64,000 nt of DNA from Oscillospiraceae bacterium. Its GTDB lineage: Bacteria; Bacillota; Clostridia; Oscillospirales; Ruminococcaceae. The notes beneath the pieces were generated by a model. The model searched no databases, was not told the origin of the DNA, and saw only the letters and a list, made by a program, of their open reading frames with translations. A program made the position numbers and the translations under genes. Of the stretch, positions 9,340 through 16,261 are shown in pieces. The number at the start of each line of letters is the position of its first letter. Position 1 is the stretch's first letter. The stretch spans positions 32,560-96,559 of the forward strand of contig WQYC01000004.1 in NCBI GenBank assembly GCA_009781425.1, read 5' to 3'.

Positions 9340-10182
9340 TTAAATCACCTTCCCTTCAAATTCTGCACGTTTCTTCATGTCCTTCATCAAGTCCGCGAAC
9401 TGCTCTAAGTCAAGCGACTGCGCGCCGTCACAGAGAGCGTTTGCGGGGTCGTTGTGCGTTTCAATCATTATCCCGTCCGCGCCGACTGCTAATATCGCTC
9501 CCGCAAGCGGCGCGACTAAGCTTCGGATTCCTGCGGCGTGGCTCGGGTCAGCGATTACAGGCAGGTGCGACATTTGCTTCAGCAGAATCACAGCCGATAA
9601 GTCAAGCGTATTGCGCGTCATGGACTCAAAGGTGCGGATTCCGCGCTCGCAGAGGATTACATTCGGGTTGCCGGAAGCCACGATATACTCCGCGCTCATA
9701 AGAAATTCCTCAATCGTGTTCGCGAGTCCGCGCTTTAAGAGTACGGGTTGTTTTATGCCGCCGACGGCTTTGAGCAGGTCGAAGTTCTGCATATTTCTTG
9801 CGCCGATTTGCACAATGTCAACGTCGTGAAACAGCTCAATCTGCGACTGGTTCATAATCTCGGAAACAATCGGCAAGCCTGTTTCCCGCTTTGCCAGCGA
9901 CAGCAGCTCCAAACCCTCCGCCTGCATACCCTGAAAGTCATAGGGCGACGTGCGCGGCTTAAACGCGCCGCCCCGCAGGATTTTCGCGCCGCTTGCCTTT
10001 ATGCTTTTTGCAATCGCGATGACCTGTTCTTCGCCCTCAACACTGCAGGGACCTGAAATAACAGGGAAGTACCCCTCGCCGATTTTCACGCCTGCGACGT
10101 CAATAACGGTGCTGACTTCGTTTGCAAAACGGCTCACCATTCTGTATCGCGCTGTTTTTGCTTCTGCTTCTGAAATTGCCAT
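9340..10182 (-). CDS. aroF: 3-deoxy-7-phosphoheptulonate (DAHP) synthase, type I-beta
   Basis: First step of the shikimate pathway: PEP plus erythrose 4-phosphate to DAHP. It is 280 residues. The core motifs GPCSVEGEEQ, RGGAFKPRTSPYDFQG, QIGARNMQNFDLLKAVG, RGLANTIEEFLMSAEYI and ADPSHAAG match AroF/KDO8P-synthase-like enzymes. The N-terminal ferredoxin-like regulatory domain of the long type I-beta enzymes is absent or reduced. A good AGGAG precedes the ATG. It is the first enzyme gene after the trp attenuator, so supply of chorismate is tied to tryptophan starvation. Confidence 0.95.
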   Translation of the reverse strand: MAISEAEAKTARYRMVSRFANEVSTVIDVAGVKIGEGYFPVISGPCSVEGEEQVIAIAKSIKASGAKILRGGAFKPRTSPYDFQGMQAEGLELLSLAKRETGLPIVSEIMNQSQIELFHDVDIVQIGARNMQNFDLLKAVGGIKQPVLLKRGLANTIEEFLMSAEYIVASGNPNVILCERGIRTFESMTRNTLDLSAVILLKQMSHLPVIADPSHAAGIRSLVAPLAGAILAVGADGIMIETHNDPANALCDGAQSLDLEQFADLMKDMKKRAEFEGKVI

Positions 10183-10233
10183 GATTTCGTTGCTCCTCTC
10201 AATATCTGTTTCAATAATTATTTCAATAATAAT

Positions 10234-10264
10234 AGCGCATCAATGAACTGTTCACTGATACGCT
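10234..10264 (-). terminator. trp operon attenuator hairpin (region 3:4)
   Basis: In the mRNA sense, AGCGTATCAGTGAA, loop CAG, then TTCATTGATGCGCT form a 14-pair stem with two G-U pairs. It is followed by the U-rich but not pure U-tract AUUAUUAUUG. Its 5' arm (with 10265-10271) can instead pair with 10317-10334 inside the leader ORF, giving an antiterminator. It lies about 50 bases upstream of the aroF start. Confidence 0.75.
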
Positions 10265-10304
10265 GAATCTGTTTTAAGTACAATAAAACTATAAAAATAG
10301 CAAT

Positions 10305-10385
10305 TTACAACACAAACAGGCGTGATTCAGTGAAAGCCACTAAAGAACGCCAACGCCAAGTATTAGTCATGATTAAATCAGCCAT
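10305..10385 (-). CDS. trpL: trp leader peptide (26 residues, Trp-Arg-Trp)
   Basis: Short ORF in the trp operon leader, starting 36 bases after the predicted transcription start. The peptide begins MADLIMTNTWRWRSLVAF and ends with 8 more residues. Trp codons are at 10356-10358 and 10350-10352. A weak upstream RBS and an alternative ATG at codon 6 leave the exact start open. The Trp-codon region (two GGCGT units) can pair with ACGCC at 10319-10323, forming a 1:2 hairpin competing with the 2:3 antiterminator, as in classical tryptophan attenuation. Ribosome stalling at the Trp codons would free the antiterminator and turn on aroF-trpE through trpA. Confidence 0.8.
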   Translation of the reverse strand: MADLIMTNTWRWRSLVAFTESRLFVL

Positions 10386-10427
10386 TTTCACTTAATTTTA
10401 CCTGAACCTTTTTCGTGATTTGTAAAC

Positions 10428-10456
10428 ATGATAACATAAAATTATCGGAATGTCAA
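10428..10456 (-). promoter_or_regulatory. Sigma-A-type promoter of the trp operon
   Basis: Minus strand TTGACA (10451-10456), 17-base spacer, TATCAT (10428-10433). The predicted start near 10421 gives a leader of about 240 bases holding trpL and the attenuator. Together with the terminator at 10488-10517, this accounts for the 361-base gap between aroF and the EF-G-like gene. Confidence 0.85.
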
Positions 10457-10487
10457 GGGGTTTTGTGAAAAAATTTACTGTTTATAA

Positions 10488-10517
10488 CAGCCGCCTAATT
10501 TTTACATTAGGCGGCTG
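10488..10517 (-). terminator. Terminator-like hairpin after the EF-G-like gene
   Basis: 12-pair stem CAGCCGCCTAAT / ATTAGGCGGCTG with a six-base loop. On the minus strand a T-run (TAAATTTTTTC) follows after about 12 bases. It lies between the EF-G-like stop and the trp promoter. Confidence 0.65.
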
Positions 10518-10544
10518 AGCTTGTGTTTATATTAAATTAAACCT

Positions 10545-12479
10545 TTAAACCTCATGCTTTACCTTAGGCGCGTTCGCGATTACTTCTGCTTCGAGTGTCT
10601 GCGGTAATTCCTGGTAACGTGCGAATTCCTGCGTAAAGCTTCCGAGACCCTTTGTCATTTGCAGAATTACAAGCGCGAAGTCTGAGGTTTCCGCCTGCGG
10701 CATTTCCGCTACAACCTCGGTCATGCCGTCGCCTGCGGGATTCGTCCCGAGAACAGAGCCGCGCCGCTTGTTGACTATTCCCATGACGTCGCCTGTGTTA
10801 TCGTCGCCGACAAGGATTTTAAGGGAGAGAATCGGCTCAAGGAGACAAGGAGAAGCCGCTTTCACGCCGTCCTTGAACGCAAGGCGCGCCGCCTGCACAA
10901 ACGCGATTTCCTTACTGTCAACGGGGTGATACTTGCCGTCGGTCAGCGTCGCTTTAAGCCTTACCACAGGATAACCTGCGAGCACGCCGTGCTCAACGCT
11001 TTCGCGCAAGCCTTTTTCAACAGCGGGGAAGAACTGCTTTGGTACGCTTCCGCCGAAAACCTTTTCTTCAAATACGAGCTCGTCCTCTGTGTGCGGCTCA
11101 AAGTCCATAACAACAACGCCGAACTGCCCTGCGCCGCCCGATTGCTTCTTGTGCTTGCCTTCGATTCCTGTGACCTTTTTGCGCACGGTTTCGCGGTAAG
11201 CGATAATCGGCTCGGAAAGCTCAACGTCAACGCCGAACTTTGACTTCATCTTGCTGATAGTATAATTAAGGTGCTGGTCGCCGAGTCCGCCGAGTACCCG
11301 CTGGCGTGTTTCGGAGTTATTCACGTAATTGAGAACGCGGTCTTCTTCAAGGATTTTTGTAATCGCATCGCTTATTTTAGCTTCATCGCCCTTGCCTTTT
11401 GCGGCAACTGCCTGGAAGAAAACAGCAACAGGGAACTCAATCATCGAGAATTCCGCAGTTTTACCGGGCGCGCAGAGTGCGTCGCCTGTGACGGCGTTCA
11501 GCCTTGTAATCGCTACTATATCCCCCGCGAAGGCTTCGGTCATGTCTTCCTGCTTCTTGCCTTTGAGAGCTAAGAGCTTGCCGAAGCGCTCGGGCTCGCC
11601 TGTTCTTGTGTTAATCGGCTCTGTCTTAGGGTTCAGCGAGCCTGTAATAATTTTAATGAAGCTCATCTTCCCGACGAACGGGTCAGCGATTGTCTTAAAT
11701 ACAAATGCGGTAAGCGGTGCGGATTCGTCGTATTTCGCCTTCTTTCCGTCTGCGAGCGGCTCGCCCTCGACATCAGCAGGTGACGGGAAGGAGTTTATAA
11801 TTAAGTCAAGCAGCTCTTCAATGCCCTCTGCGGTGGTCGCAGTAGCCTTAACCACAGGCGTAACATCGCCGCCCGCGAGCGCGGCTGTCAAGCCTTTATT
11901 AATTTCATCGTCCGAAAGCTCCATAGTTTCGAGGAACTTCTCCATGAGAGCTTCGTCTGTTCCCGCAACTAATTCCGACAGCGTATCGCGGTCGGTTAAT
12001 TCGCAGACAGAGCCGCCGAACTGCGATTTTATGCCGTCGAGAGTCTTCGCGAAGTCAGCGTTTTCCTCGTCGTTCTTAGTAACCACGAAAACGCAGGCTT
12101 TGCCTTGCTTCTTGGCTTCTTTATAAGCTTTAATTGTACCTACTTGAACGCCGTCCTTCGCACCTACGGTAATCACGACGGTCTCAGCGGCGCGCACACC
12201 CTCGTACATTCCGCCGATAAAATCGAACTGTCCGGGCGTGTCAACTATATTAATTTTTGCATTTTTCCACTCGGTATAGGCGAGAGAGGTGTTGAGCGAG
12301 ATTTTCCTCTTGATTTCCTCCGGGTCGTGGTCGCAGACTGTTGAGCCGTCAACTACCTTACCCATTCTGTCGGTGCCCTTGCTCTTGAACAGCAGAGCCT
12401 CCGCCAAGGTTGTCTTTCCGCTTCCTCCGTGACCCGCGAGGGCAATGTTCCTTATGCTTGCGCTTTTGTAAGTCTTCAT
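10545..12479 (-). CDS. EF-G-like translation GTPase (fusA paralogue type)
   Basis: 644 residues, shorter than standard EF-G (about 690-700). It has a P-loop GHGGSGKTTLAEALL at the N-terminus, G3 DTPGQFDFIGGM and a G4-like TKND in place of NKxD. Domain II-V features follow, including GAGQFGVVVMDFEP, GYPVVRLKATLTDGKYH and a domain-V MPQAETSDF stretch. This fits the EF-G2/EF-G-like paralogue family rather than the main elongation factor; whether it acts in translocation, recycling or another ribosome task is unknown. It is a single gene with its own promoter (12516-12544) and terminator. Confidence 0.85.
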   Translation of the reverse strand: MKTYKSASIRNIALAGHGGSGKTTLAEALLFKSKGTDRMGKVVDGSTVCDHDPEEIKRKISLNTSLAYTEWKNAKINIVDTPGQFDFIGGMYEGVRAAETVVITVGAKDGVQVGTIKAYKEAKKQGKACVFVVTKNDEENADFAKTLDGIKSQFGGSVCELTDRDTLSELVAGTDEALMEKFLETMELSDDEINKGLTAALAGGDVTPVVKATATTAEGIEELLDLIINSFPSPADVEGEPLADGKKAKYDESAPLTAFVFKTIADPFVGKMSFIKIITGSLNPKTEPINTRTGEPERFGKLLALKGKKQEDMTEAFAGDIVAITRLNAVTGDALCAPGKTAEFSMIEFPVAVFFQAVAAKGKGDEAKISDAITKILEEDRVLNYVNNSETRQRVLGGLGDQHLNYTISKMKSKFGVDVELSEPIIAYRETVRKKVTGIEGKHKKQSGGAGQFGVVVMDFEPHTEDELVFEEKVFGGSVPKQFFPAVEKGLRESVEHGVLAGYPVVRLKATLTDGKYHPVDSKEIAFVQAARLAFKDGVKAASPCLLEPILSLKILVGDDNTGDVMGIVNKRRGSVLGTNPAGDGMTEVVAEMPQAETSDFALVILQMTKGLGSFTQEFARYQELPQTLEAEVIANAPKVKHEV

Positions 12480-12515
12480 AAGCAGATTCCTTTCGATTTT
12501 TTAACGTTAAAAATA

Positions 12516-12544
12516 ATTATAACAAAAAAAAGCTGACAAGTCAA
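12516..12544 (-). promoter_or_regulatory. Promoter of the EF-G-like gene
   Basis: Minus strand TTGACT (12539-12544), 17-base spacer, TATAAT (12516-12521), about 37 bases upstream of the ATG. Confidence 0.75.
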
Positions 12545-12560
12545 GTCTTCTGTTCATAAA

Positions 12561-12589
12561 AAAGCTCCGATTTTAAAAATCGGAGCTTT
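12561..12589 (-). terminator. Intrinsic terminator after spoIIID
   Basis: Stem AAAGCTCCGATTTT / AAAATCGGAGCTTT followed on the minus strand by TTTTTTAT. It lies directly after the stop codon of the spoIIID C-terminal piece and so marks the true end of the split gene. Confidence 0.9.
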
Positions 12590-12593
12590 CTTT

Positions 12594-12749
12594 TTATAAT
12601 CTTCCCGCGCTTTCCGCGCTGTATTTCAACTTTGTCGCCATACCGCCGCGAATGTGACGTTCCTGCTTATTTTTTTCAAGCACCGCCGCGACTTCCTTGT
12701 GTAAAGCGGGGTTGGTTTTTTCAAGTCTTGTTGTTATATCCTGATGTAC
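12594..12749 (-). pseudogene. spoIIID: spoIIID, C-terminal piece (displaced by the inserted element)
   Basis: Encodes VHQDITTRLEKTNPALHKEV, then ERHIRGGMATKLKY, which matches the second half of SpoIIID (the HKDxTERLPEINPDLANEV and RHLRGGEATKLKYK regions of the Bacillus protein). The frame upstream of 12749 belongs to the inserted element; the apparent Met/Leu start further upstream lies inside the recombinase 3' end. The codons GTA CAT at the left limit are in the same phase as GTA CAT ending the N-terminal piece at 18891-18896, so excision between them rebuilds a 96-residue SpoIIID. It is not a decayed gene but half of a split one, and its terminator is intact. Confidence 0.92.
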
Positions 12750-14274
12750 TGTTGTAACAAACGTGAACGTTTTGTTCAAGCCCTATATCTGACAGCATTT
12801 TAAGGTAAATATCAACATTACCGTTTTTATCTACTTCTATTTTCTCAAGGATTTGTTTTATTTGGGCATTTGTCATATCTTTGAGCGAGGTAACACTTTC
12901 AATGCTCTTGAATGTTGTGCTCAATATCGTTTCAAGCATATCACCCTTATTAATATTCTGTTCAATCATTATCAATTCAGTTTCTGCCATTTTTATATCG
13001 GCATTAACTTCGCCGATTTTTTTACGCATTTCCTCACGACTAATTAACTCATCTTCATACATATCCATATATTTTTGCTTTGTATTGCCGAGTTTTTTTA
13101 ATTTTTTCTTTAAGTCTTGTTCGGATATAATATTTTCGTTCTTTGTCTTATATTGTTTATTGAAATCTTCTTTTATATTCTTTAAAATGTTAGGTTTGTC
13201 TTTTAATAAAGCTAAAAAATAATCCTCAATTGCATTTATCAAATCAATTTCAAAAATTTTAACTTTGTTGACACAAGTGTCTGCGCCGTTAGCACTTCTA
13301 CCACTACACAGCCAATCTATATAGGTGTGTTTATAGGTTCTCACCCTGCGTCTAAATGAATAACCGCAGTCTTTACATTTAATAAGCGTACTGAATAAGT
13401 GCTTGTTACTTTGCCTTTCATGTTTTATATTAAATGCTACGCATCTTTGCGATAATATTTCACCCGCTTTTTGAAAGGTTTTATCATTAATGATTCTAAG
13501 CTCTGATTTTTCTATAATTATCCAATCACGCTCATCTTTTACAGTGCGCACTCCTGTTAAAAAATCGGTTACTTCTTCTTTTCCGTTTATTATCTTGCCG
13601 ACATAGATTTCATTTGTCAGAATCCGAGCTATAGCGTTTTGACTCCACAAACAATTTCTTTTTGTTTTTATCCCCTCACTGTTAAGAGTGCAAGCAATCT
13701 TGTTTGCACCGTAACCCTCGCAAGTGTATAAGTGATAAATGCGTTTTACAATATCTGCTTCTTTTTGATTTATAGTTAAATTAAAGGAATCCCCTATAGT
13801 TTTGTCGTAACCGTATACAATATTTGGAACGCGCCCTTTTTCGGCATTTATTTTTTTACTCATCTTTATACGCTTGGAAGTATTTGCGCTTTCCTCCTGT
13901 GCTACAAGCGCAAGTGTACCCAAAACCATTTCGCTGTCGTGTGACGTGAGGTTAGCATTAACAAAATTACAAGCAATCCCCTTTGACTTCATGTAGCGTA
14001 TACCTTGCAAAAAATCAACAGCATTTCGCGCAAGCCTTGAAATATCCTTTGCAACCACCATTTCAAATATTTTACTTTCACAGTCCTTCATCAATTGCAA
14101 AAACTGCACCCTATTTTTCGTTTTAGTACCGGAAATTCCCTCATCTGCATAAATTCTAATTAGATTAAAATTATTCTTTTTAGCGTACTCCTCAAAAAAC
14201 GCTTTTTGTGTTTCAAGACTGTTAAGTTGGTCTTCTTTGTTTGTACTGACACGACAATAAGCGGCTATGTTCAT
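12721..14274 (-). CDS. Large serine recombinase of the spoIIID element
   Basis: 517 residues. The N-terminal resolvase/invertase domain starts MNIAAYCRVSTNKEDQ, with the nucleophilic Ser at residue 10, then SRLARN and EESANTSKRI. A recombinase DNA-binding domain follows (GYDKTIGDSFNL to EIYVGKI), then a zinc ribbon (CKDCGYSF and a later Cys pair) and a C-terminal coiled coil of about 130 residues. It belongs to the family that includes SpoIVCA, which excises the sigK skin element. It overlaps the preceding small ORF by ATGA. Its last codons cross the att core, so its stop lies in host spoIIID DNA and its C-terminus would change after excision. Confidence 0.95.
   Translation of the reverse strand: MNIAAYCRVSTNKEDQLNSLETQKAFFEEYAKKNNFNLIRIYADEGISGTKTKNRVQFLQLMKDCESKIFEMVVAKDISRLARNAVDFLQGIRYMKSKGIACNFVNANLTSHDSEMVLGTLALVAQEESANTSKRIKMSKKINAEKGRVPNIVYGYDKTIGDSFNLTINQKEADIVKRIYHLYTCEGYGANKIACTLNSEGIKTKRNCLWSQNAIARILTNEIYVGKIINGKEEVTDFLTGVRTVKDERDWIIIEKSELRIINDKTFQKAGEILSQRCVAFNIKHERQSNKHLFSTLIKCKDCGYSFRRRVRTYKHTYIDWLCSGRSANGADTCVNKVKIFEIDLINAIEDYFLALLKDKPNILKNIKEDFNKQYKTKNENIISEQDLKKKLKKLGNTKQKYMDMYEDELISREEMRKKIGEVNADIKMAETELIMIEQNINKGDMLETILSTTFKSIESVTSLKDMTNAQIKQILEKIEVDKNGNVDIYLKMLSDIGLEQNVHVCYNSTSGYNNKT
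12744..12749 (-). other. att core, recombinase end
   Basis: GTACAT on the minus strand, preceded by ACA (element side) and followed by CAGGATATAACA (spoIIID side). Shares the pattern AC-x-GTACAT-xx-GG with the other junction. Confidence 0.8.
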
Positions 14275-14468
14275 TGGTGTTTAACTTCCTCCTCAAATAA
14301 TTCAATAATCTCTCTTGGAGCATAGGTAAACATACCCGTTTCAGAATCGGATATACCTTTACACGTATTAGAGCGATAAAACCGCTCCATTGCTTCTTCA
14401 TATGTCCAATTATGACTTTTAGCTAAGTTTTCAACCACTAAGCAAATTAAAGATGTATCGTCAAACAT
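14271..14468 (-). CDS. Small protein upstream of the recombinase (65 residues)
   Basis: 65 residues, acidic, no signal peptide. It has the pattern ICLVVENLAKSHNWTYEEAM, then SDSETGMFTYAPREIIELFE, similar to small proteins that accompany DUF3990/DUF3791 modules. It is two bases from the DUF3990-like gene and overlaps the recombinase start by ATGA, so the recombinase is co-transcribed and probably translationally coupled to it. Function unknown; an antitoxin or module partner is possible. Confidence 0.75.
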   Translation of the reverse strand: MFDDTSLICLVVENLAKSHNWTYEEAMERFYRSNTCKGISDSETGMFTYAPREIIELFEEEVKHQ

Positions 14469-14470
14469 AA

Positions 14471-14968
14471 TTAGTCCCCCAGTTTATAACTTTCTATAAA
14501 TTTTAATGCGTTAATACCTTTTTGCGTGGTGATACAGTACTGATTATTTGGCTTTGAAAAACTTAATTGCCTAATAAAAAAATTTTTGTCTTCTTCCCCT
14601 ATGCGTCCTTTTTCTAATAAACGCAGATAATAGTTTATTGTCGGTGCAATTTCATCATCTGCCATGCCGCCGTATACAGCGTCATATTGATGTGTTTGTG
14701 CCTTGCCCGCTCTGCTGTTTAAAACGAAATAAAGCCAATCTTCTGTATAACCGTCAAATGATAAAAGGTTTAAACCGTTTGTGTTAAATTCGTAGATACT
14801 AACAAAAGCATTTTCTCTCTTCTCTGCTTTTGCTCGGCGCGGAGCCCACTTTTCCGCTTGCTCTCGTAGTGTTGTTACATAAAACCCTTTTCCGAAGTCT
14901 AAGTTAAATCGTCCGTAATCTATGTCAGGTGTTTTTATTTCCATATAAGAGCCGTGATAAACTAACAT
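14471..14968 (-). CDS. DUF3990-like protein, probable ADP-ribosyltransferase fold
   Basis: 165 residues. The start MLVYHGSYMEIKTPDIDYGR, then FNLDFGKGFYVTT, resembles the H/Y-type NAD-binding strand of DUF3990 proteins, which have been related to ADP-ribosyltransferases; a C-terminal QYCITTQKGINALKF follows. It is flanked by two small ORFs, one of DUF3791 type, an arrangement common in clostridial genomes that resembles toxin-antitoxin or regulatory modules. It overlaps the preceding ORF by 7 bases. The target is unknown. Within this element it may stabilise the element or modify a host protein. Confidence 0.7.
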   Translation of the reverse strand: MLVYHGSYMEIKTPDIDYGRFNLDFGKGFYVTTLREQAEKWAPRRAKAEKRENAFVSIYEFNTNGLNLLSFDGYTEDWLYFVLNSRAGKAQTHQYDAVYGGMADDEIAPTINYYLRLLEKGRIGEEDKNFFIRQLSFSKPNNQYCITTQKGINALKFIESYKLGD

Positions 14969-15198
14969 GAGAATTTCACCTCGTTTTTCACAAAGTACTC
15001 CCGTATTTCATTTAAAATATATTCACTGCCAAGAGTGTGGGTGGTTTCATAATGCTCCGTATACAAATCCCAAAGATTGCTGTTTTTTAAAACATCATAA
15101 GTAATCGTTTTATCTCCGTTAAAGAATTCCCTTGCCGCGATTTCTATTACCCAGACCACATATTCCATTACTTCCGAGGTCATTTTATTAGTAGACAT
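14962..15198 (-). CDS. DUF3791-like small protein (78 residues)
   Basis: 78 residues with VMEYVVWVIEIAAREFFNGD and LYTEHYETTHTLGSEYIL, the pattern of DUF3791 proteins that pair with DUF3990. First gene of a four-gene operon (this, DUF3990-like, 65-residue ORF, recombinase) driven by the promoter at 15246-15274. Possible antitoxin/partner; function not established. Confidence 0.7.
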   Translation of the reverse strand: MSTNKMTSEVMEYVVWVIEIAAREFFNGDKTITYDVLKNSNLWDLYTEHYETTHTLGSEYILNEIREYFVKNEVKFSC

Positions 15199-15245
15199 AT
15201 TTCAAAACCTTTCGTGTTTTATGCGATGTTTCTGTTACATCTTAT

Positions 15246-15274
15246 ATTATATATGATAATCCTTTTTTTGTCAA
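15246..15274 (-). promoter_or_regulatory. Promoter of the DUF3791-DUF3990-recombinase operon
   Basis: Minus strand TTGACA (15269-15274), 17-base spacer, TATAAT (15246-15251); consensus sigma-A type. The recombinase has no obvious private promoter in front of it. Confidence 0.8.
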
Positions 15275-15382
15275 GTGCATAAAAAGTCGATTATTGTTTA
15301 TTATGTTTATATTATACCATATTACATTTTGCCTTGCAAGGATTTAAATACGGTTATAACTCGTTTATAATTATAATCATCA

Positions 15383-15775
15383 TTAAAAATCTAAGCAAGC
15401 AATTTGTTCTAAAGCTGATATAGCGTCACGCATTCCACCGCTTGAATGTTCGGCGATTAATACTAATGATTGCTCATCATAGACAAAGCCTTCGTTGTCG
15501 CATATATACGACAGACGCTCGATTATGTCTGATTGATTTATAGGTCTAAGCGTGTGTTTCTGACAGCGTGAGATTATCGTGTTTGGAATTTTTTCGGGAT
15601 TTGTTGTGCAGAGTATGAACACAACATATTCGGGAGGTTCTTCTAAGTCTTTGAGTAATGCGTTGAACGCAGGGTCGGTCAATTGGTGACATTCGTCTAA
15701 TATAAATATTTTGTACTTTGATATCGGGCGAAAGCGGAGTTGTTCCGTAATGCAAAAATGCTCCGTGATTTTCAC
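15383..15775 (-). CDS. DnaX-like clamp-loader fragment without Walker A
   Basis: 130 residues matching the middle of the DNA polymerase III gamma/tau AAA+ module: IFILDECHQLTDPAFNALLK (Walker B, DECH), EPPEYVVFILCTT (sensor 1), ISRCQKHTLRP (arginine finger) and SGGMRDAISALEQI (sensor 2 region). The N-terminal P-loop is missing, so it cannot hydrolyse ATP alone. It starts with GTG overlapping the stop of the 53-codon ORF (GTGA), suggesting a real coupled gene, yet it may be a remnant of a longer element-encoded clamp-loader protein. Confidence 0.7.
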   Translation of the reverse strand: MKITEHFCITEQLRFRPISKYKIFILDECHQLTDPAFNALLKDLEEPPEYVVFILCTTNPEKIPNTIISRCQKHTLRPINQSDIIERLSYICDNEGFVYDEQSLVLIAEHSSGGMRDAISALEQIACLDF

Positions 15776-15933
15776 GAAGCACTTTCATTTATTTTTGCTT
15801 GCTCAACTCTGTTTCCCGTGGCTTTTATAACCTTAGAAACTGCGACTTCAGCTAACAATTTAGTTATGTATTTCACTGTTTCTTTTTCCGAATTAGGATT
15901 ATGAAACGTGAAATTTAACTTTTGCTTTCTCAA
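15772..15933 (-). CDS. Small conserved-type ORF (53 residues) before the DnaX-like gene
   Basis: Starts with TTG preceded by AGGGAG at nine bases. The peptide begins MRKQKLNFTFHNPNSEKET. This KQKLxFTFHNPN pattern is familiar from small ORFs in clostridial mobile elements; the function is unknown. The stop TGA overlaps the GTG of the next gene. Confidence 0.6.
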   Translation of the reverse strand: MRKQKLNFTFHNPNSEKETVKYITKLLAEVAVSKVIKATGNRVEQAKINESAS

Positions 15934-16261
15934 CGTTATCATCTCCCTCACGCTCTTTGTATATAACTATGAGCAAGATAAGGAATATATGAATCAGCTG
16001 ATAAAAATATTTTATTGCAATAACACTCATTTATATATTCCCTTATAAATATTTAAGGAAATTCCAAAACGATACTCCAAAATGATATATTTATATTCAC
16101 AAAATATTTTTTATATAGCATCTAAATATATTACATCAGTTGATATTTATCAGATTACCCATATTGGGTAAAATGATAAAGTATCGTTTGTGTTAATCGC
16201 AATTACAATAATGATTTAACACGATTTTGAGCGAAATAAAATGTAGTAATTTTAACGCCTT
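15934..16261. other. AT-rich non-coding region, possible replication or control region of the element
   Basis: 328 bases with no credible ORF, very AT-rich. It contains the 35-base inverted repeat at 16146-16180 and a separate nine-base inverted pair (AAACGATAC at 16067-16075 and GTATCGTTT at 16181-16189). It lies directly 3' of the Rep-like gene. An origin function is inference. Confidence 0.4.
16146..16180. repeat. Imperfect inverted repeat next to the Rep-like gene
   Basis: Arms TTTATCAGATTACCCA and TGGGTAAAATGATAAA around TAT; 14 of 16 positions pair. Possible Rep nicking/binding site or terminator without T-tract. Confidence 0.6.

Noticed and set aside
10183..10421. T-box riboswitch or TRAP site in front of the trp operon
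   Set aside because: No T-box core (TGGnACCGCG type) and no GAG/TAG repeats were found; the region is explained by the leader peptide and hairpins.
11329..12126. 265-residue plus-strand ORF opposite the EF-G-like gene
   Set aside because: Ser/Ala-rich low-information product, entirely antisense to a well-conserved gene, no RBS.
12594..12779. 61-residue ORF taken as an independent gene
   Set aside because: The residues before 12749 come from the recombinase end in another frame; only the part from VHQD on is SpoIIID and it has no RBS of its own.
12720..12780. tRNA gene as the integration target
   Set aside because: No cloverleaf sequence at either element end; the target is clearly spoIIID coding DNA.
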